Positions 1 through 11,835 of a DNA stretch of 64,000 nt are shown here, piece by piece. The stretch comes from Histoplasma ohiense (Eukaryota > Ascomycota > Eurotiomycetes > Onygenales > Ajellomycetaceae). Below the pieces are notes generated by a model, which was not told the origin of the DNA, did no database searches, and saw only the letters and a list, made by a program, of their open reading frames with translations. The position numbers were made by a program, and so were the translations under genes. The stretch is taken from the NCBI GenBank assembly GCA_017607445.1, contig JAEVHH010000004.1, forward strand, positions 4,836,001-4,900,000. Reading direction: 5' to 3'. The number at the start of each line of letters is the position of its first letter. Within the stretch, counting starts at the first letter, position 1.

Positions 1-59
1 TTCTTCATTCAGTTATATTTATCTTTCTTGATTTGTTCAGTTGAATCTGTTTGTTTCTC

Positions 60-950
60 TCATTTTCTCTTGTTTTGACAGTTGCTAGATTTATCAGAAT
101 GATGCTGATTCTCTACAAATATTGCAGATCTTTCTTTGTGAATAGCATGTCATCACTTCAGCATATTTTCCTTGAGAGTCTGTAGAGTTCAAAGCAACTC
201 TTTGTAGTTCTGAGGCTCTTGATTTCAGTGGTCAAGTTCTGTATGTAATATCTTCAATGTCTTACTACACAAGTTATCCATTCTTTGTTCTTTGCTATAT
301 GGGGGTAAGTAGTATTCCCAGTCTTTGAAATATTTAGAGAAATCACATATTGATTGCCATTCTTGTTGCTTTGCATCTTGAAACTTTTGACTTGTCAATC
401 AGTGCTGGTTCTGTGGATTGTTAATTTGCATTTCTAGATGTGATAATATATTGTCAAAAGTCAACAGTGTTGCTCCTTCACATCTCTCATATGATGATAC
501 AAAATTCAACCATTTCTGCTTAATGTGGGTGTTAAGGTAGAGTTTAGCATCATTTATCTTGTGTTCTTTCTTTTGATAATACTGGCAGTGGTGTGTAAAG
601 AGAGTCAACATGCAATCTTTATAGTTCTTGAATTCTAACATATTTTTTCCTTGATAATAGTTCTTAATCTTCAACCTCAGTGGTGTTTCATTATCATCAT
701 CTGTATTGTTCACAGATTGATTTTGTGGTGGTTCTGTGGTGATATTCTGAGTTAATTGAGGCTCAATGAGAGTATCTCCATGAATCTGTGCTTTCAACTC
801 ATTGAGCTGCTGTTGCACATGCAGAATAGCTAATTGCTGCTCTCATTCATGAATTTGATCATTCAACTGTTGCAAACACACATTGTGATCATCAGAGGCA
901 GTAGAAGATTCAGATTGGTTTTCAAAAGATCTTGTGTGTGTCAAAACCAT
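60..950 (-). pseudogene. Decayed gag of family-3 LTR retrotransposon
   Basis: The minus-strand frame opens with an ATG at 950 and continues through TGA stops, one about 37 codons in and one at 399-401, with clear coding character on both sides. The N-terminal third is Gln/Asn/Glu-rich. The middle has the alternating aromatic and hydrophobic pattern of retrotransposon gag (motifs such as LEFKNYKDCMLTLF, KWLNFVSSYER and, after the stop, KDWEYYLPPYSKEQR). I see no CCHC knuckle before the sequence leaves the window. The left end is approximate. It would form the nucleocapsid core if intact. The stops look like CGA or TGG changed to TGA. Confidence 0.55.
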
Positions 951-1055
951 CTTGCATGTTTTAACTAATGTTGTGTGTTTTAACTAATGTTGTGTGCTTT
1001 ATTGTAGGTGTGTGTAACAACAGACCACTCAAATAAAGTTATGAGTGATTAGAAT

Positions 1056-1326
1056 TGTAAGAGATGATTGTAGGTATAATTATGAGAGTAGTGTGAAGTA
1101 CACATATAGAATGTTAAGAAGATAGCAATCTCTATTATTCAAAGCTAATCACTGATCTTCTAATATCTACAGATATCAGCAAGCATTATATAGGCGACCA
1201 CCATGCGCTACAGCCGCCTATGGTGCCATGCACTATGTCCCTCCTCATTAATTCTGGCGTGTTCTGTGTTCTTCTATCGCCACATAGCTATTTCCTAATA
1301 TAGATATCTCCGTTGCGCCTATTACA
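1056..1326 (-). repeat. LTR, family 3 (5' LTR of the left-edge element)
   Basis: The block begins TGTAAGAG and ends CTATTACA on the plus strand, as an LTR does, and matches the solo LTR at 1388-1621 at both ends, including the terminal CCGTTGCGCCTATTACA. It is 271 bp, longer than the solo copy because it keeps a CG-containing insert around 1189-1270. On the minus strand it is followed by ATTCTAATCACTCA, the putative primer-binding region. Confidence 0.8.
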
Positions 1327-1387
1327 AATATCTTGATTATAATATATATCAGAGATTCTATAATACAGAGAGATTTAATGAATTTGT

Positions 1388-1621
1388 TGTAAGAGATAGT
1401 TGTAGATATAATTATGAGAGTAGTGTGAAGTACACATAAAGAATATTAAGAAGATAGCAATCTCTATTATTCAAAGTTAATTGCTGATCTTCTAAGATCT
1501 ACAGATATCAGTGAGTATTATATAGATAATATTGCCATCATGTCTTGTCCATCATATTCTATACCTTTCTATCATTATATAGCTATTTTCTAATATAGAT
1601 ATTTCCGTTGCGCCTATTACA
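1388..1621 (-). repeat. Solo LTR, family 3
   Basis: This 234-bp copy begins TGTAAGAG and ends TATTACA and is flanked by a perfect 5-bp target duplication TTTGT (1383-1387 and 1622-1626). It has no internal region, so it is best explained by LTR-LTR recombination that removed a whole element. Confidence 0.9.
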
Positions 1622-1626
1622 TTTGT

Positions 1627-2849
1627 ATATATATAAATACTGCTCAAATATTAATAAAATTATCACTATTTAGTGATAAATAATTGCTTTTCTCATTGTT
1701 CATAAGTATTGTAAGATCTCTGTAGAGAAGCTGATATTGAACTTTTATTTTTATCTTTATATTCTTCTGATTATAATTCCATAGAGAAGTCATTTCATGT
1801 GTTGAAAAAATGAATTAAAAGATACAGATGTCAATTAGAGAATTATTTTAATAAAGATTTTAAAAATCTTCTTACATTATACAGTTGAGAACTTTATGAG
1901 AGAAGAAAATGTAAGAGAATATTTCAAATCTGCTAATATAGAATAATATTATAAAATTTAAAAAAATTCAGATTGCAATTCAATTATGATGATATATAAT
2001 ATCTAAATTTCAAATTAAGAAATAGAAACAATATGAAATCTGCTGTTATTACTATAAACAATAAATAAAGACAATTTAATCTTCTTCAACTGTGACTGTC
2101 AGATAGAACTCTTTAATTCATCTTTTAATATTAAAAATATATTCATTTCAATATTCAATTGAATCATCTGTTTATTTGTCATTGTCTGTATATAATTTAA
2201 TTCAAATTTCTCATTTTGAATAATATTCTTTACAGTTAAAAGAGCTTCTACTCTTTGAAATCTTTCTATTATTAATCAATTGAAGAACTTATCAATAAAC
2301 AGATCTATATATTCATCAAACTGAGAAATTGAACTACTTCAAATAGAAAACAGATTTGAATTCAATGACAGATTTAAATTTAATAACAGATTCAGATTCA
2401 ATAATAGATTTGAATTCAATAACAAATTTAAATTCAATAACAGATTCAGATTCAATGATAGATTTAAATTTAATAATAAATTTAAATTTAATAATAGATT
2501 TGAATTCAATTCTTTCATATCTCTTATTTCTTTTATTATATATTTCATCATCATCACATTGATTATCTCATTTGAAAACACAATATTAGATGAAGAAGAA
2601 GTTGAGAGAAAAAATATAACTATTAATATCTGAAATATCTGTATAAAAGAATTAGAAGTAGAGATAGATTTATTTTTTTATTTTTTCTTCTTCTTTTTAT
2701 TCATTAACTTTTTTATCATTTTTTTGAGAAATTTTTAATTATTATATATCTATATTCAATATCATCTATTCAACTGACAATTTCACTACTCAGAAATTGA
2801 ATATAAATATCATCAAAAACTATTCAATAAATACTCTATTCAAAATATG
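1627..2849. other. AT-rich stretch without a recognisable gene
   Basis: Very AT-rich, repeat-like sequence with no open frame that looks coding. It contains the 18-bp minisatellite described separately. Probably old decayed repeat sequence, but nothing aligns by eye to the other families here. Confidence 0.6.
2346..2513. repeat. 18-bp minisatellite, about nine units
   Basis: Consecutive 18-bp units of the form AATAGATTTGAATTCAAT vary mainly at C/T and G/A positions. Because 18 is a multiple of 3, both strands have long open frames with 6-residue repeats (for example DLNSIT). These frames are a product of the repeat and I do not call them genes. Confidence 0.85.
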
Positions 2850-3540
2850 CTCTGTGATCTCAGCACCGGGCGGCGGCTGAGTCTGCAGAGATGCAGATTT
2901 TGAAGACAGTAATTATATCTGATTTTTTCAGAGTAAAAATATTAAAGAAAGAGAAGAATATAAAAGTTTTGAAAGTAATAAACTCTAAAAACTCTGTGAT
3001 GAAGAGATTAATTGAGAAAAAATTGACTGAAGAGAAATTGATGAAGAAAATTGTAAAGATATTGATAACTACAGCAGTGTCTATAGTATCTGTTTTCTTT
3101 ATCAACTTACTATTGATATCTGTGAAGCAGAGAGAAAGGGTGCTCTGAATGATGAAGAAGTGAAAGAAGAAAATGAAGAAAAATATCTTTCTTAATCAGA
3201 TATACTGAAAAATGAGTAGATTGATGAGAGAGAGAAAAAGTGAGAAAATAAATGTTTTGTGAAATAGATATTTATCTATATCTCTGCACTCAAAATAAAT
3301 ACTGATAATTTACAAATATCAGAAAAAATATTGAGTGAGGATGACAGAGAGAAAAAATGAAAAGAATAATGAAAGAGAGAAGAGAAAGTAAGAAATAAAA
3401 GATGAAATAAAGATGAATAAATTGAAAGTCTTTAGACTTTTCTTAGAATCTATTTTCTTTGTTTTTTTCTTGCTTATATTTTTTATTCTTGTATTTATTA
3501 TATTCAAATTGAATTTTTTTCTTTTTCTCTTTTCTCTGAT
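2850..3540 (-). repeat. Fragment of family-1 gypsy 3' non-coding region
   Basis: This block aligns by eye to 21080-21790 in element B and to 44430-45110 in element F (shared landmarks: the CGGCGGCTGAG segment, the mid-region, and the terminal AAATTGAA plus T-rich run). It is strongly mutated GG to GA relative to B, except that the CCGGGCGGCGGC core at 2866-2877 is unchanged. It ends abruptly at the poly(TAA)-type tail of the next LINE. Confidence 0.8.
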
Positions 3541-5977
3541 TATTATTATTATTTATTTCTACACTGTCTAATCTATATAGTATGCGGGAAATCTATATTA
3601 CATGAAAGGAAAATTTTGTGATCAACATCACTGAATTAAAAACCTCTTCTCAGCTAATTATCTTCACTTCAATTCTCTCTCTACAGCTTTATCAAGAATC
3701 AGTCAGTGCTGTTTTTGAGAAATGAAGAAAACAATCTTTTTTTTCTCTTTTGTTACATCTCTCTTCTGTATCTGCTGTATACATTGTTTTCATACTCACA
3801 TCTGTTGCAGCTTTTCTTCATCATTTATACTTCAAGTATCATCACATGTTTCATCAGTCTCATGCTCTGTACTTCTCTAGAGCTTGAGCTAATGTGAACT
3901 GCTGTAGAATATCTTGCTAAAGTTATCAGCTTGTTAACTGTTTGATATTTTTTTTGATATCTAGCAGTCATCTTCTGTTAATTTTTTTATGATGATTTAG
4001 CATCTCTCTGTAGTTGCTGTAGCAATCACAGTGCACTATAATATATTTCACTGTTTCTTGAGTATAGTCATATGAGTATTGTGATGTTGAAAATTCAGAT
4101 ATTTTTCTTTAATGCAGAAAGACAGTCAGATCTGTTTTCTCTGTTCACAGTTGAATTATAAATAAGCTTTTTACTTTGCTCAGTTCTCTGTGTAAGTTCA
4201 GTATTCTCTTATCTAAAGATCTTTCAAAGTGTTTTTTTCATAATATATATCTGACTCTTCATCTCTTTCATCAGCATGCTAGAAGCTTTTTTTTATTTAA
4301 GATTCAAGCAATAAATATCTTTTCTCATCTGATTATATACTCTGAGTATTCTTCTTCTTTGCATCTGTCACTCACTGCTTCACTCAGTTTTCTGACTGTT
4401 TTTTTGAATGCAGTATTTTTTTCATTGATCTTTTTATCTCTCTTCTTCTTTCTCTGAGTCTGACTTGAATCATGCTGCAGACATTCTTCACTTACTCAGT
4501 CATATCTGATCTCTTGAGCTGCAGAGTTACTCTGACCACTATACTGTTCAGATACAGATCAATTGATGATGTGTGTGTTTCTGTTTTCAATGAAGATACA
4601 GAGATTATCTTGTATGTCTCAGTCATTATTTATAGACATTTGTTTTGTTTCTTGATTAGAGATGAGATCATCTTATCTCTTTCTCTTCTCTTTTCTTTTT
4701 TTATATTTGATTGATATTATATCAGAGTTTCATAAGTCATTGCTGCTCTGATCACTGCATTGTAAATTATTCAAGTCTGTATTAGTGACATATCTTATGT
4801 GAATTCTGCTGTGTGTTTGAGAGCTTCAATCTGAGACTTCAACTTTCTCATCAATGCATTCATATGACTCTTTCAGCATAGAGCTGAGTTCAATCACATT
4901 TTCAGTATTCTCATAATTCACTGTGATTGAATGATTCATTCTGACAGTTGTAGCAGATGTATCAGATTGAACTGAGTACACATTCTAATGAAATACATGA
5001 GCTTATATTTCTCTGAGACAAAGATAGTCTCATATCTCTTTGCTCAGATCTCATATTCTGAGTGAATTCTCATCAGTTGTGCACAATTTGTCTCTGTAGA
5101 TGTGTCATAAGTAAGAATATTGATATTATCTACAAAGTCAATACAACTAATCAGTCTATCTGCTAAAGAGCAGATTCTTAGCAGTTTCTTATTATAGAAT
5201 AGAAACAAGATAGATGATAATAATAATCTCTGAAATATTTCAGTCAGCATCTCAAATATTGCTATTTTCTGCTCTTCAAAGTATAGAATGAACATTCTGT
5301 CTCTCATAAATGAGCAGATTCATTCAATCAGTCACTGTGAAGATTTCATACACTGTAGAATATGTGTCAGTCTAGTCTTTATTACTCAGTCATATGCTTC
5401 AGATATGTTCAGAGATAGTACTGTAGTCATCTTCTCTGATTCCTCTCACACTGTGTGTATTTGAGTCAGAAGCAGTGATATTGCTGTTTTTATTGATCAC
5501 AGCTTTCTAGCTTTCATCTGTTGAGCTGAGAGTATATTATATATTTCAGCTAACTGTCTGAATTTCTTGGCTGTTGTGATCTCTATTATCTTCTTCTCAG
5601 TGTTAAGAAGTGCAATGAATCTTCATGCTTCTGATTGATTGTATGCTGCTTTGCTCTGCTTTTTGAGCATCACTGTGTGTACTGCTTAGAATCAAGCTGA
5701 GTAATGCTCTCATCTTCAGCAATTCAGAGTTAGCTCAGTCATTGTCTTCACAAATGAAGCTTCTAGCATCTTCATAAACTCATTTGAGATTTCATTTATT
5801 TCTGATACTTTGTTCACTAAAAGTTGCACAATAAACACTGTCATCTGATTCTCAGATATGCTTAATGCACATTCTGTCATTGATGAGTGTATTATTGATG
5901 TGATGTTGCTCAGATCTGTGTTCACTGGCTTTGAAAAGAACCACTCTCTTAGTGTCTTCATTTTTGTCTCAAATGTG
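3541..5977 (-). mobile_element. LINE fragment, Tad-like, 5'-truncated
   Basis: The left edge is a TTATTATTATTAT run, which on the minus strand is a (TAA)n 3' tail directly after a family-1 gypsy fragment. The right edge is near 5975, where homology to family-1 gag begins. Between them the minus strand encodes a decayed LINE reverse transcriptase. About 3.8 kb of gypsy pol that should separate the two flanking gypsy fragments is absent, so insertion was accompanied or followed by a deletion. I found no clear target duplication. Confidence 0.7.
4750..5975 (-). pseudogene. LINE reverse transcriptase, decayed
   Basis: Minus-strand frames read through as a non-LTR RT. Near 5975-5716 is the region upstream of the fingers (motif KTLREWFFSKP, then a degenerate GPDGIPNE-like block read as NEISNEFMKML). 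At 5307-5044 is the palm: LLLSSILFLFYNKKLL matches the GSPLSPILYLFYNA type, followed by FVDNINILTYDTST, the catalytic F(V)DD box with the second Asp changed to Asn, then the NC...H spacing. Downstream (about 5040-4750) the usual thumb pattern with IYNAVIRAAMTY is visible between TGA stops. It would reverse-transcribe the element RNA at a nicked target. The mutated catalytic Asp makes it dead. Confidence 0.75.
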
Positions 5978-7376
5978 CTTGTTAAAGCATTTTTATATTG
6001 ACTTTTCACATTTATGACTGTCATTGCAAGCTGAATGATATGTTTTAAGTGTTTTTTGAGTTCTTTGAGTTCTTTGTGTCTTTTGTATTGAGTTTCAAGT
6101 CAGACTTGATATTCTTGAATTCATTTTTGAATCATTTGAAGTATGAATCAATGGTATGTTCTGATTGCTTGCAATAATGGCAATATTTTGATTGAATGAA
6201 GTCATTGAACTTTGTAGTGTCATTTCATCTGTGTTTGTTTTGTGATCTATTATCAGCATTATTTCTGTTGTTAAAGCTTTGAGTGAGGTTTTTAAAATTT
6301 GACTTCTCTTTAAGCTTCTTCTGTCTCTCTGACAGATTCAATTCTGTCATTGCAAGTTTATGTAGAATGGCATCATAGCTTAACTCTTTCAATTTGATTG
6401 TATATTTATTGAATTCTCAGTGAATAAAAGATAGAACTTTCATATAGAGATGTGATTTCTGATAATATTTATTATAAAAATGCTGCAGATGCTCTTCAAT
6501 TGATTGTAAATGTAAAATAAATTGTTGAACTGTCTGATCTTCTTATTGCTCTGTTTTTCAGTACTGTCTATCAGCATCTCAGAAACTTCTATCTGAATCA
6601 GTGACTTGACATTACATTCAACTAACAAATTCTTTCCATGATGACAAAGTTCATATATTATATATATGTTGATATCAACATTGTTGCATCTCAATATTGA
6701 AATGAGTGACAGCTTCAATGATCTTTCAATGATCATATTTGTTGTAGTAATCAAGATCACTGATATGAAAAGCAATAGCAGCTGTAACAAAGTTTTCAAA
6801 TTCTTTTATATTTTGATCTCAGAACTTTTCCACATCTCTTCAAAAAAAGTAATTATTCATATCAGAATCTCAAAATTCTAATTATCAAAATGATACTCAA
6901 CTACATCTTCTACTGACAGTAGTCACAGCACTTTTCACTAAAATATTGAGTATTTATAGTGTGAGTTTCAGTGATCTGAGAATGCTTGTGATGTTTTTAT
7001 AGTTATTATTCATACTAATTGCATCTCTATCATGATTTGAATGTACTTTTAGTGTATTTTGAATAACTGGAATTATTTCATTCAATTCTTGCAGTAAAGT
7101 ATTACATTAATATTGAAGTTTTCATAATTTCTTCTCAGTCTGTAACTTTTTGATTCTTCTAGTCACAGCTATTTTCTCAGTCTCAATTGTACTGAGATCT
7201 TCAGAAGAAATGTTCTTTTCTGAATTATATTCAGAGTTCAGTTTCATAGAGAAGAATGATATTTGTTGTACACTTTCAATGATAGAAATACATATTTCAC
7301 AGTTTTCTTCAATGATATTTATTGTTTTGAATTCAGCAATAGTATGAGTACAGTGAATGCTGTAGATAGAGATCAT
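5978..7376 (-). pseudogene. Family-1 gypsy gag, decayed (fragment J)
   Basis: The minus-strand ATG at 7376 aligns with the gag start of B (27008), A (11836) and F (52908). The N-terminal 84 residues (repeated Glu/Ser/Thr, then the coiled-coil KIAVTRRIKKLQTEKKL) are still open, after which TGA stops interrupt. A degenerate CCHC region lies near 6165-6185. The fragment ends near 5978, where pol should follow but LINE RT sequence begins instead. The function would be nucleocapsid formation. It is one of the more heavily mutated copies. Confidence 0.8.
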
Positions 7377-7423
7377 GACTATTACTCAATGAACTGTCTT
7401 TCAAAGATTGAGTGATTAGAAAC

Positions 7424-10351
7424 TGTGAGAGATGGTGATTTGTTTGTTTGTTTGTATTGATTTAACATTCTGAAGAAAATACAGACAGCATCTGTGTTTC
7501 AGAAGTCTTCTGAAAAGTATGAAAACATACTACACTGAAGAGATTTCTATATACACAGAGAGAGAGGAAACAGAATTCAGATGACAATTCTTGAGAAGAT
7601 TCAACTCATTGAAAAGAATTTTACTGAGCTGCATATTCATTTCTGATCTGATGTATGATCATTCATGATGAGACTATAGTGTGATTCTCAAGAGAACTGC
7701 TGCTGCTTTGTCTGAAAGGCTTTATAGTGAATGAAGAGAGATAACTCTCTCAGTTGATTCAAGAACTGTCTATACTTCTAACAATAGAAGAAAAACAGAT
7801 GAAATAGACAAAAGAGAAGAGAAAAAATAAGTGTTCTGAAAAGAAAAATAAAAAAAAGAGTGAAGAAAAAACTGTGTCATCTGTGACATTTTGCAATCAC
7901 ATGACTCAACACAATCTGAGAAGAGAGAGAGAAGAGAGCACTGAAGAAGATCATGAAAGAAAAGAAGTGAAGAGAGACAGAGAGAGCAGTAAGAAAAGAG
8001 AAGAAGAGTGCTTAAATCAATAAAAATCAGAATCAGTGAAGAAAAGCAAAGCAGAGTGTGTATAGATATCATATTGACAGCTGAAAGCATATTAACTGAG
8101 TCAGCATGCAGACTGTACTGATTACACCACAGCTAGTTGAAATAGATGAGTCAATTATACTGGTTGAATCATTTGCATCAGTTGAATCAATTGAATTGAT
8201 TGAATTGATTGTATCAATTGTTCATTTGTACTGATTGAATCAGTTGTACTGAATGTTGTGCTATCTGTACTGTCTGTATAGACTTGGAACTGCTGTGAGA
8301 GGCTGTCAGATGATGTATGTTCAAACAGCTGTGTTATCTTATACAGTACTGTATGTAGAACTGTGTGTGATCAAGCAGTTCTACAAAGTCTGTAGAGATC
8401 AGAGACTCTAGATAGACAACAACTGTCACTCAGTTATATAACTGTGCTGCTGATCTCTTGAGTCAGTGAGAAAAGTATTTCTGTGAATGTTAACAGAGCA
8501 TCAAATATTCTGAGCTTTTATTATGTCCACAGATATAGACAAGCCTCACATCTGTATGCTGAAAGTATCTATAATATCAGAAGAAGTCTTTATAAAAGGA
8601 GCAAAATATAAATCAGCAGTGAAGAACATACTGTAGTATAATGAGCTCTGAAGAGATCTTTATTTAATATTCCACAATCAGTCTGCTGAATCTTCAGCTC
8701 TGATATCAGTCAGAAAACTTTTCACAGACTCTGCTTCATCACTCTCACTCTGTCTTTTGACTGAACTGCTTGATCACTATGCAGATCTCACTGACTGTGA
8801 GCATGATCTTGAGTTTATAGACTGAAACTGTAGTAGATGAGATTATTCATTTAATCAGACAGTCTGCTTTCTCATTGCTCTCTATTCTTATATACTCAGA
8901 AACTCATTTCAGACTCATATTATATTGTCTGAAAAGCTCATAGCAGCAGCTGTAGACCCAGTTTGAGAAGATCACTGCACTGTCTCATATATTTTAGATG
9001 ACTGAGATATTGTCAAAACAGAGTCAGATTCAAAAGTTGATGCTGTCATCTATAACACAGAGTAGAAACTTCACTGCATACTCTAATACACAGCAGATAT
9101 CAACTGTCTCAGTGTTGAAGATATATAATATAGAGTTCAGTACAGCTGAGAAGCTGATCAGCTGTTTATTTTTCTGATAGACTATAAAGCTATAATTCAT
9201 TCATCTACTGTTGTCAAAAATCTATTCTGATTCATCTGAGAAAATATATAGATCAGTTGAAGATTGATTTTTTTATTATTTTTTGAATATCTGAACAGTA
9301 TTTTTTTTATCTACATCTTCTGTGAGATCTGTTCTGCATCTCTTTGAATAGTGTGAAATGATAAATGTGAATCTATTGACTGCAGATAGCAGTGTTCTCA
9401 ACCTCTGAATCTTGATCTTCAGATACTGCTGAGTTTCAGTCTCTCTTTCATATATGATTATTGAGAGAGCTATTTATAAAGTCAGTGAATGTCTCTCATT
9501 CATCATCTGAAGTCTTGTTGTGAAATATATTTTGATCTTCTTCAGAGCTATCATTGCTGATGAAAGCTCAGTATTTCAGTATAGAGTTGTGATGAATGTT
9601 GTACAGAAAACTGAAAGAACTTCTCTGACTGTCATAATAAATATCTTTTCAATTGTTCTTATATATTATCTTAGACAGAAGCTGATCTCTTTACTTCTGT
9701 CTGTGTGTCTTACTGCCTGCATGCAGCTGCTGTACCAGATCTCTGTGTTATAGAGCAATGAGAGAATTATATAGATGATGATCATTTTTCACAGAGCATC
9801 TGCTGAGAGCTCATTTCTGATTTTCTCTAGACTTTAGATATGCTGAGTCACAGCTCTTGTCTTCTTTATTCAAACAGAGACATATGATCTTCAGATGAGT
9901 CTTCTGTCAAAGTGTATACTCAGTCAATGAAATACTGACTTCTGTTCAGCTGAGACAGTGACAGAGTATATGATCAGATTCTCTAACACAATCACTGACA
10001 GTGTTTCATTTTGTCACTTTCTTGTGAGATGAATCATCTCAAGTTTCTCTGATGCAAAGGCCATCTTATTTGTCTCTCTTCATCTCAGAATACTCTGTGA
10101 GAGGTGGTGACAGTGTGAAGAGTAACAATAGAAGATAGTATATAGCATAGCAGAGATAATAGTAATAATAATATAGTAGTAATAATAATGTAGCTAATTG
10201 CTAAGAAAGAAAAGAAAGAGAAAGAAAATGTGCAAAATACATACATCAATATATATATACATGTAGAAATAGCAGTAGCGAGAGTATAATGGAAAGAGAT
10301 AAGAATAAATGAAGATAAGATAATAAGAAAATAATAAATGAGTGCATTACA
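7424..10351 (-). repeat. Family-1 LTR (5' LTR of J), split by a LINE
   Basis: The LTR end TGTGAGAGATGGTGA is at 7424-7438 and the remainder, starting with the duplicated GTGAGAGGTGGTGA (10097-10110), runs to GTGCATTACA at 10351. The 2.66-kb interruption is LINE K. It lies directly upstream of the J gag leader, as expected for a 5' LTR on the minus strand. Confidence 0.85.
7439..10095 (-). mobile_element. LINE K: 5'-truncated copy of the LINE C family
   Basis: It starts with the TTTGTTTGTTTG tail and then follows LINE C (27168-29930) base for base apart from GG to GA and CG changes: the 3' hairpin region, the 9-bp repeat (shortened, about 8165-8250), the RNase H region and the RT C-terminus. 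It stops at CAGAATACTCTGT, just short of the YADD box of C. A 14-bp duplication (GTGAGAG[A/G]TGGTGA, 7425-7438 and 10097-10110) brackets it. The single difference is a G to A change. All coding frames are broken. Confidence 0.9.
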
Positions 10352-10560
10352 ATAGTGTAGTAAAGATAATAGTAATATAATATAGAATGTAATATAGCTA
10401 ATTGCTAAGAAAGAAAAGAAAGAGAAAGAAGATATGCAAAATACATACATCAATATATATATACATATAGAAATAGCAGTAGCAAGAGTATAATGAAAAG
10501 AGATAAAAATAAATGAAGATAAGATAATATAATAAAAAAATAATAAACAAATGCATTACA
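10352..10560 (-). repeat. Partial family-1 LTR
   Basis: This is a second LTR copy in the same orientation directly right of J's 5' LTR. It lacks the last 50-60 bp of the LTR (the part ending ACCTCACA) and ends with ATGCATTACA. The simplest reading is that J inserted into an older LTR and the other half was lost on the left. Confidence 0.75.
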
Positions 10561-11517
10561 CTGTGAATTTTGTACATGTAGATGACAGCTTTTCATCATT
10601 GAATATTTCATGAATTTGAGAGAATTTGATAGAATAATAGAGAGAGAATTTGATAGATGATAAGATTACTTTTTCTTTGATATCTAATACTTTTTTTAAT
10701 ATCAATATCTGAATTGTTAATTGAGAATTCAATACTTCAATGAAAGCTGCAGAACTGTATATTACAGAGATATTTGAAAATAAAGTTAAAATATTAAAAA
10801 AATTAAAAAAAATAATAATCTCAATATTAAATCTATTTATTTTCTTTTTATATAACTTTTTTAAAAAAGTGATAATCTCTCTTCAATCTATCTTCTTCTC
10901 AAGAATGATTTTAATTGAAGATTTATATTTATTTAATGAAATAACTATTATATAATTTACAACTTCTATTTTCTTATAGTTCTACTTTATAATATACTTT
11001 TCAGCTATTCTTTTTATAGTATATTGAATATAATAAAAGATGACAGTTATATCATTTATTGTGATATTCTATAATTTAATTTTTGTTAGATTTTTTTATT
11101 TCATTGATAATCATCTGTTCATACAGTCTGAATGAGATTTCAGATTCAGAGATAGATATTTATAGAAATTGATAATTTTTTAATTGTATTTTCTTCTTCT
11201 TCTTTTTTTTTTATTCTTCTTCTCATCATCAGTTGAATTTTTGTCATTATTTGAAACATTCAGAATAAATGACTTGAGTAGATAAAGACACACAGTAATT
11301 GAAGTTTCTTTATAAACTTATGAGACAGTAGAATGATGAGTGTTGCAGAGCATATTGACAGATTTGATAATAAAAATATATATTTGATAATAAAGATATG
11401 TATTTGAATAAATTGAATGATATTTGAATGATTCTAGAGATACATAAATATTTTGATTATTTTTGCAGTGTTTTGCTATTATTTTTCAGAGGGTGGCAGA
11501 AAATTCTGTTTTCGCAA
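10561..11517. other. AT-rich stretch without a recognisable gene
   Basis: No coding pattern or alignable repeat was found. One 71-codon plus-strand frame at 10740-10955 is Ile/Leu/Lys-rich and looks like chance in AT-rich DNA. The last 60 bases (about 11460-11517) are less mutated and contain GGGTGG and TTCGC. Before element A inserted, this sequence joined directly to 35070 onward, so it was the original downstream flank of the PMT2 locus. Confidence 0.6.
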
Positions 11518-11522
11518 GTTTT

Positions 11523-11788
11523 TGTAATGCACTTGTTTATTATTCTCATTTATTATTTTCTTATTATCTTCACTTATTCTTACCTCTTTTCATTATACTC
11601 TCACTACTGCTATTTCTATATGTATATATATATCAATGTATGTATTTCACACATTTTCTTTCTCTTTCTTTTCTTTCTTAGTAATTAGCTACATTACACT
11701 ACTACACTCTACAATATATTACTATTATCTTCACTATACTATAAACTATCTTCTACTGTTACTCTTCACACTGTCACTACATCTCACA
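11523..11788 (+). repeat. 5' LTR of gypsy A
   Basis: Begins TGTAATGCAC and ends ATCTCACA (TG...CA ends). The size is identical to its 3' partner. It is followed by GTTTCTAATCACTCA, the putative primer-binding region, and then by the gag leader. Confidence 0.92.
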
Positions 11789-11835
11789 GTTTCTAATCAC
11801 TCAATCTTTGAGAGATGATTTGTTGAGTAATAGTC

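Larger units (their letters stand above)
1..1326 (-). mobile_element. LTR retrotransposon, family 3, 5' part, runs off left edge
   Basis: An LTR-like block at 1056-1326 is followed, reading the minus strand, by a leader and a decayed gag reading frame that runs to the left edge. The rest of the element (pol, 3' LTR) is outside the window, so class (copia or gypsy) cannot be fixed. The right flank lacks a checkable target duplication because the other end is missing. A second, solo copy of the same LTR lies 62 bp to the right. The LTR keeps a few CG-rich stretches near 1189-1325, while the gag part is AT-rich and decayed. Confidence 0.7.

Noticed and set aside
2339..2581. Asn/Leu-rich or Asp/Ser-rich repeat proteins on both strands
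   Set aside because: Products of the 18-bp minisatellite in AT-rich DNA. No start context, domain or homologous copy.
10740..10955. 71-codon plus-strand gene
   Set aside because: Ile/Leu/Phe/Lys composition typical of chance frames in very AT-rich DNA, with no similarity to anything in the window.
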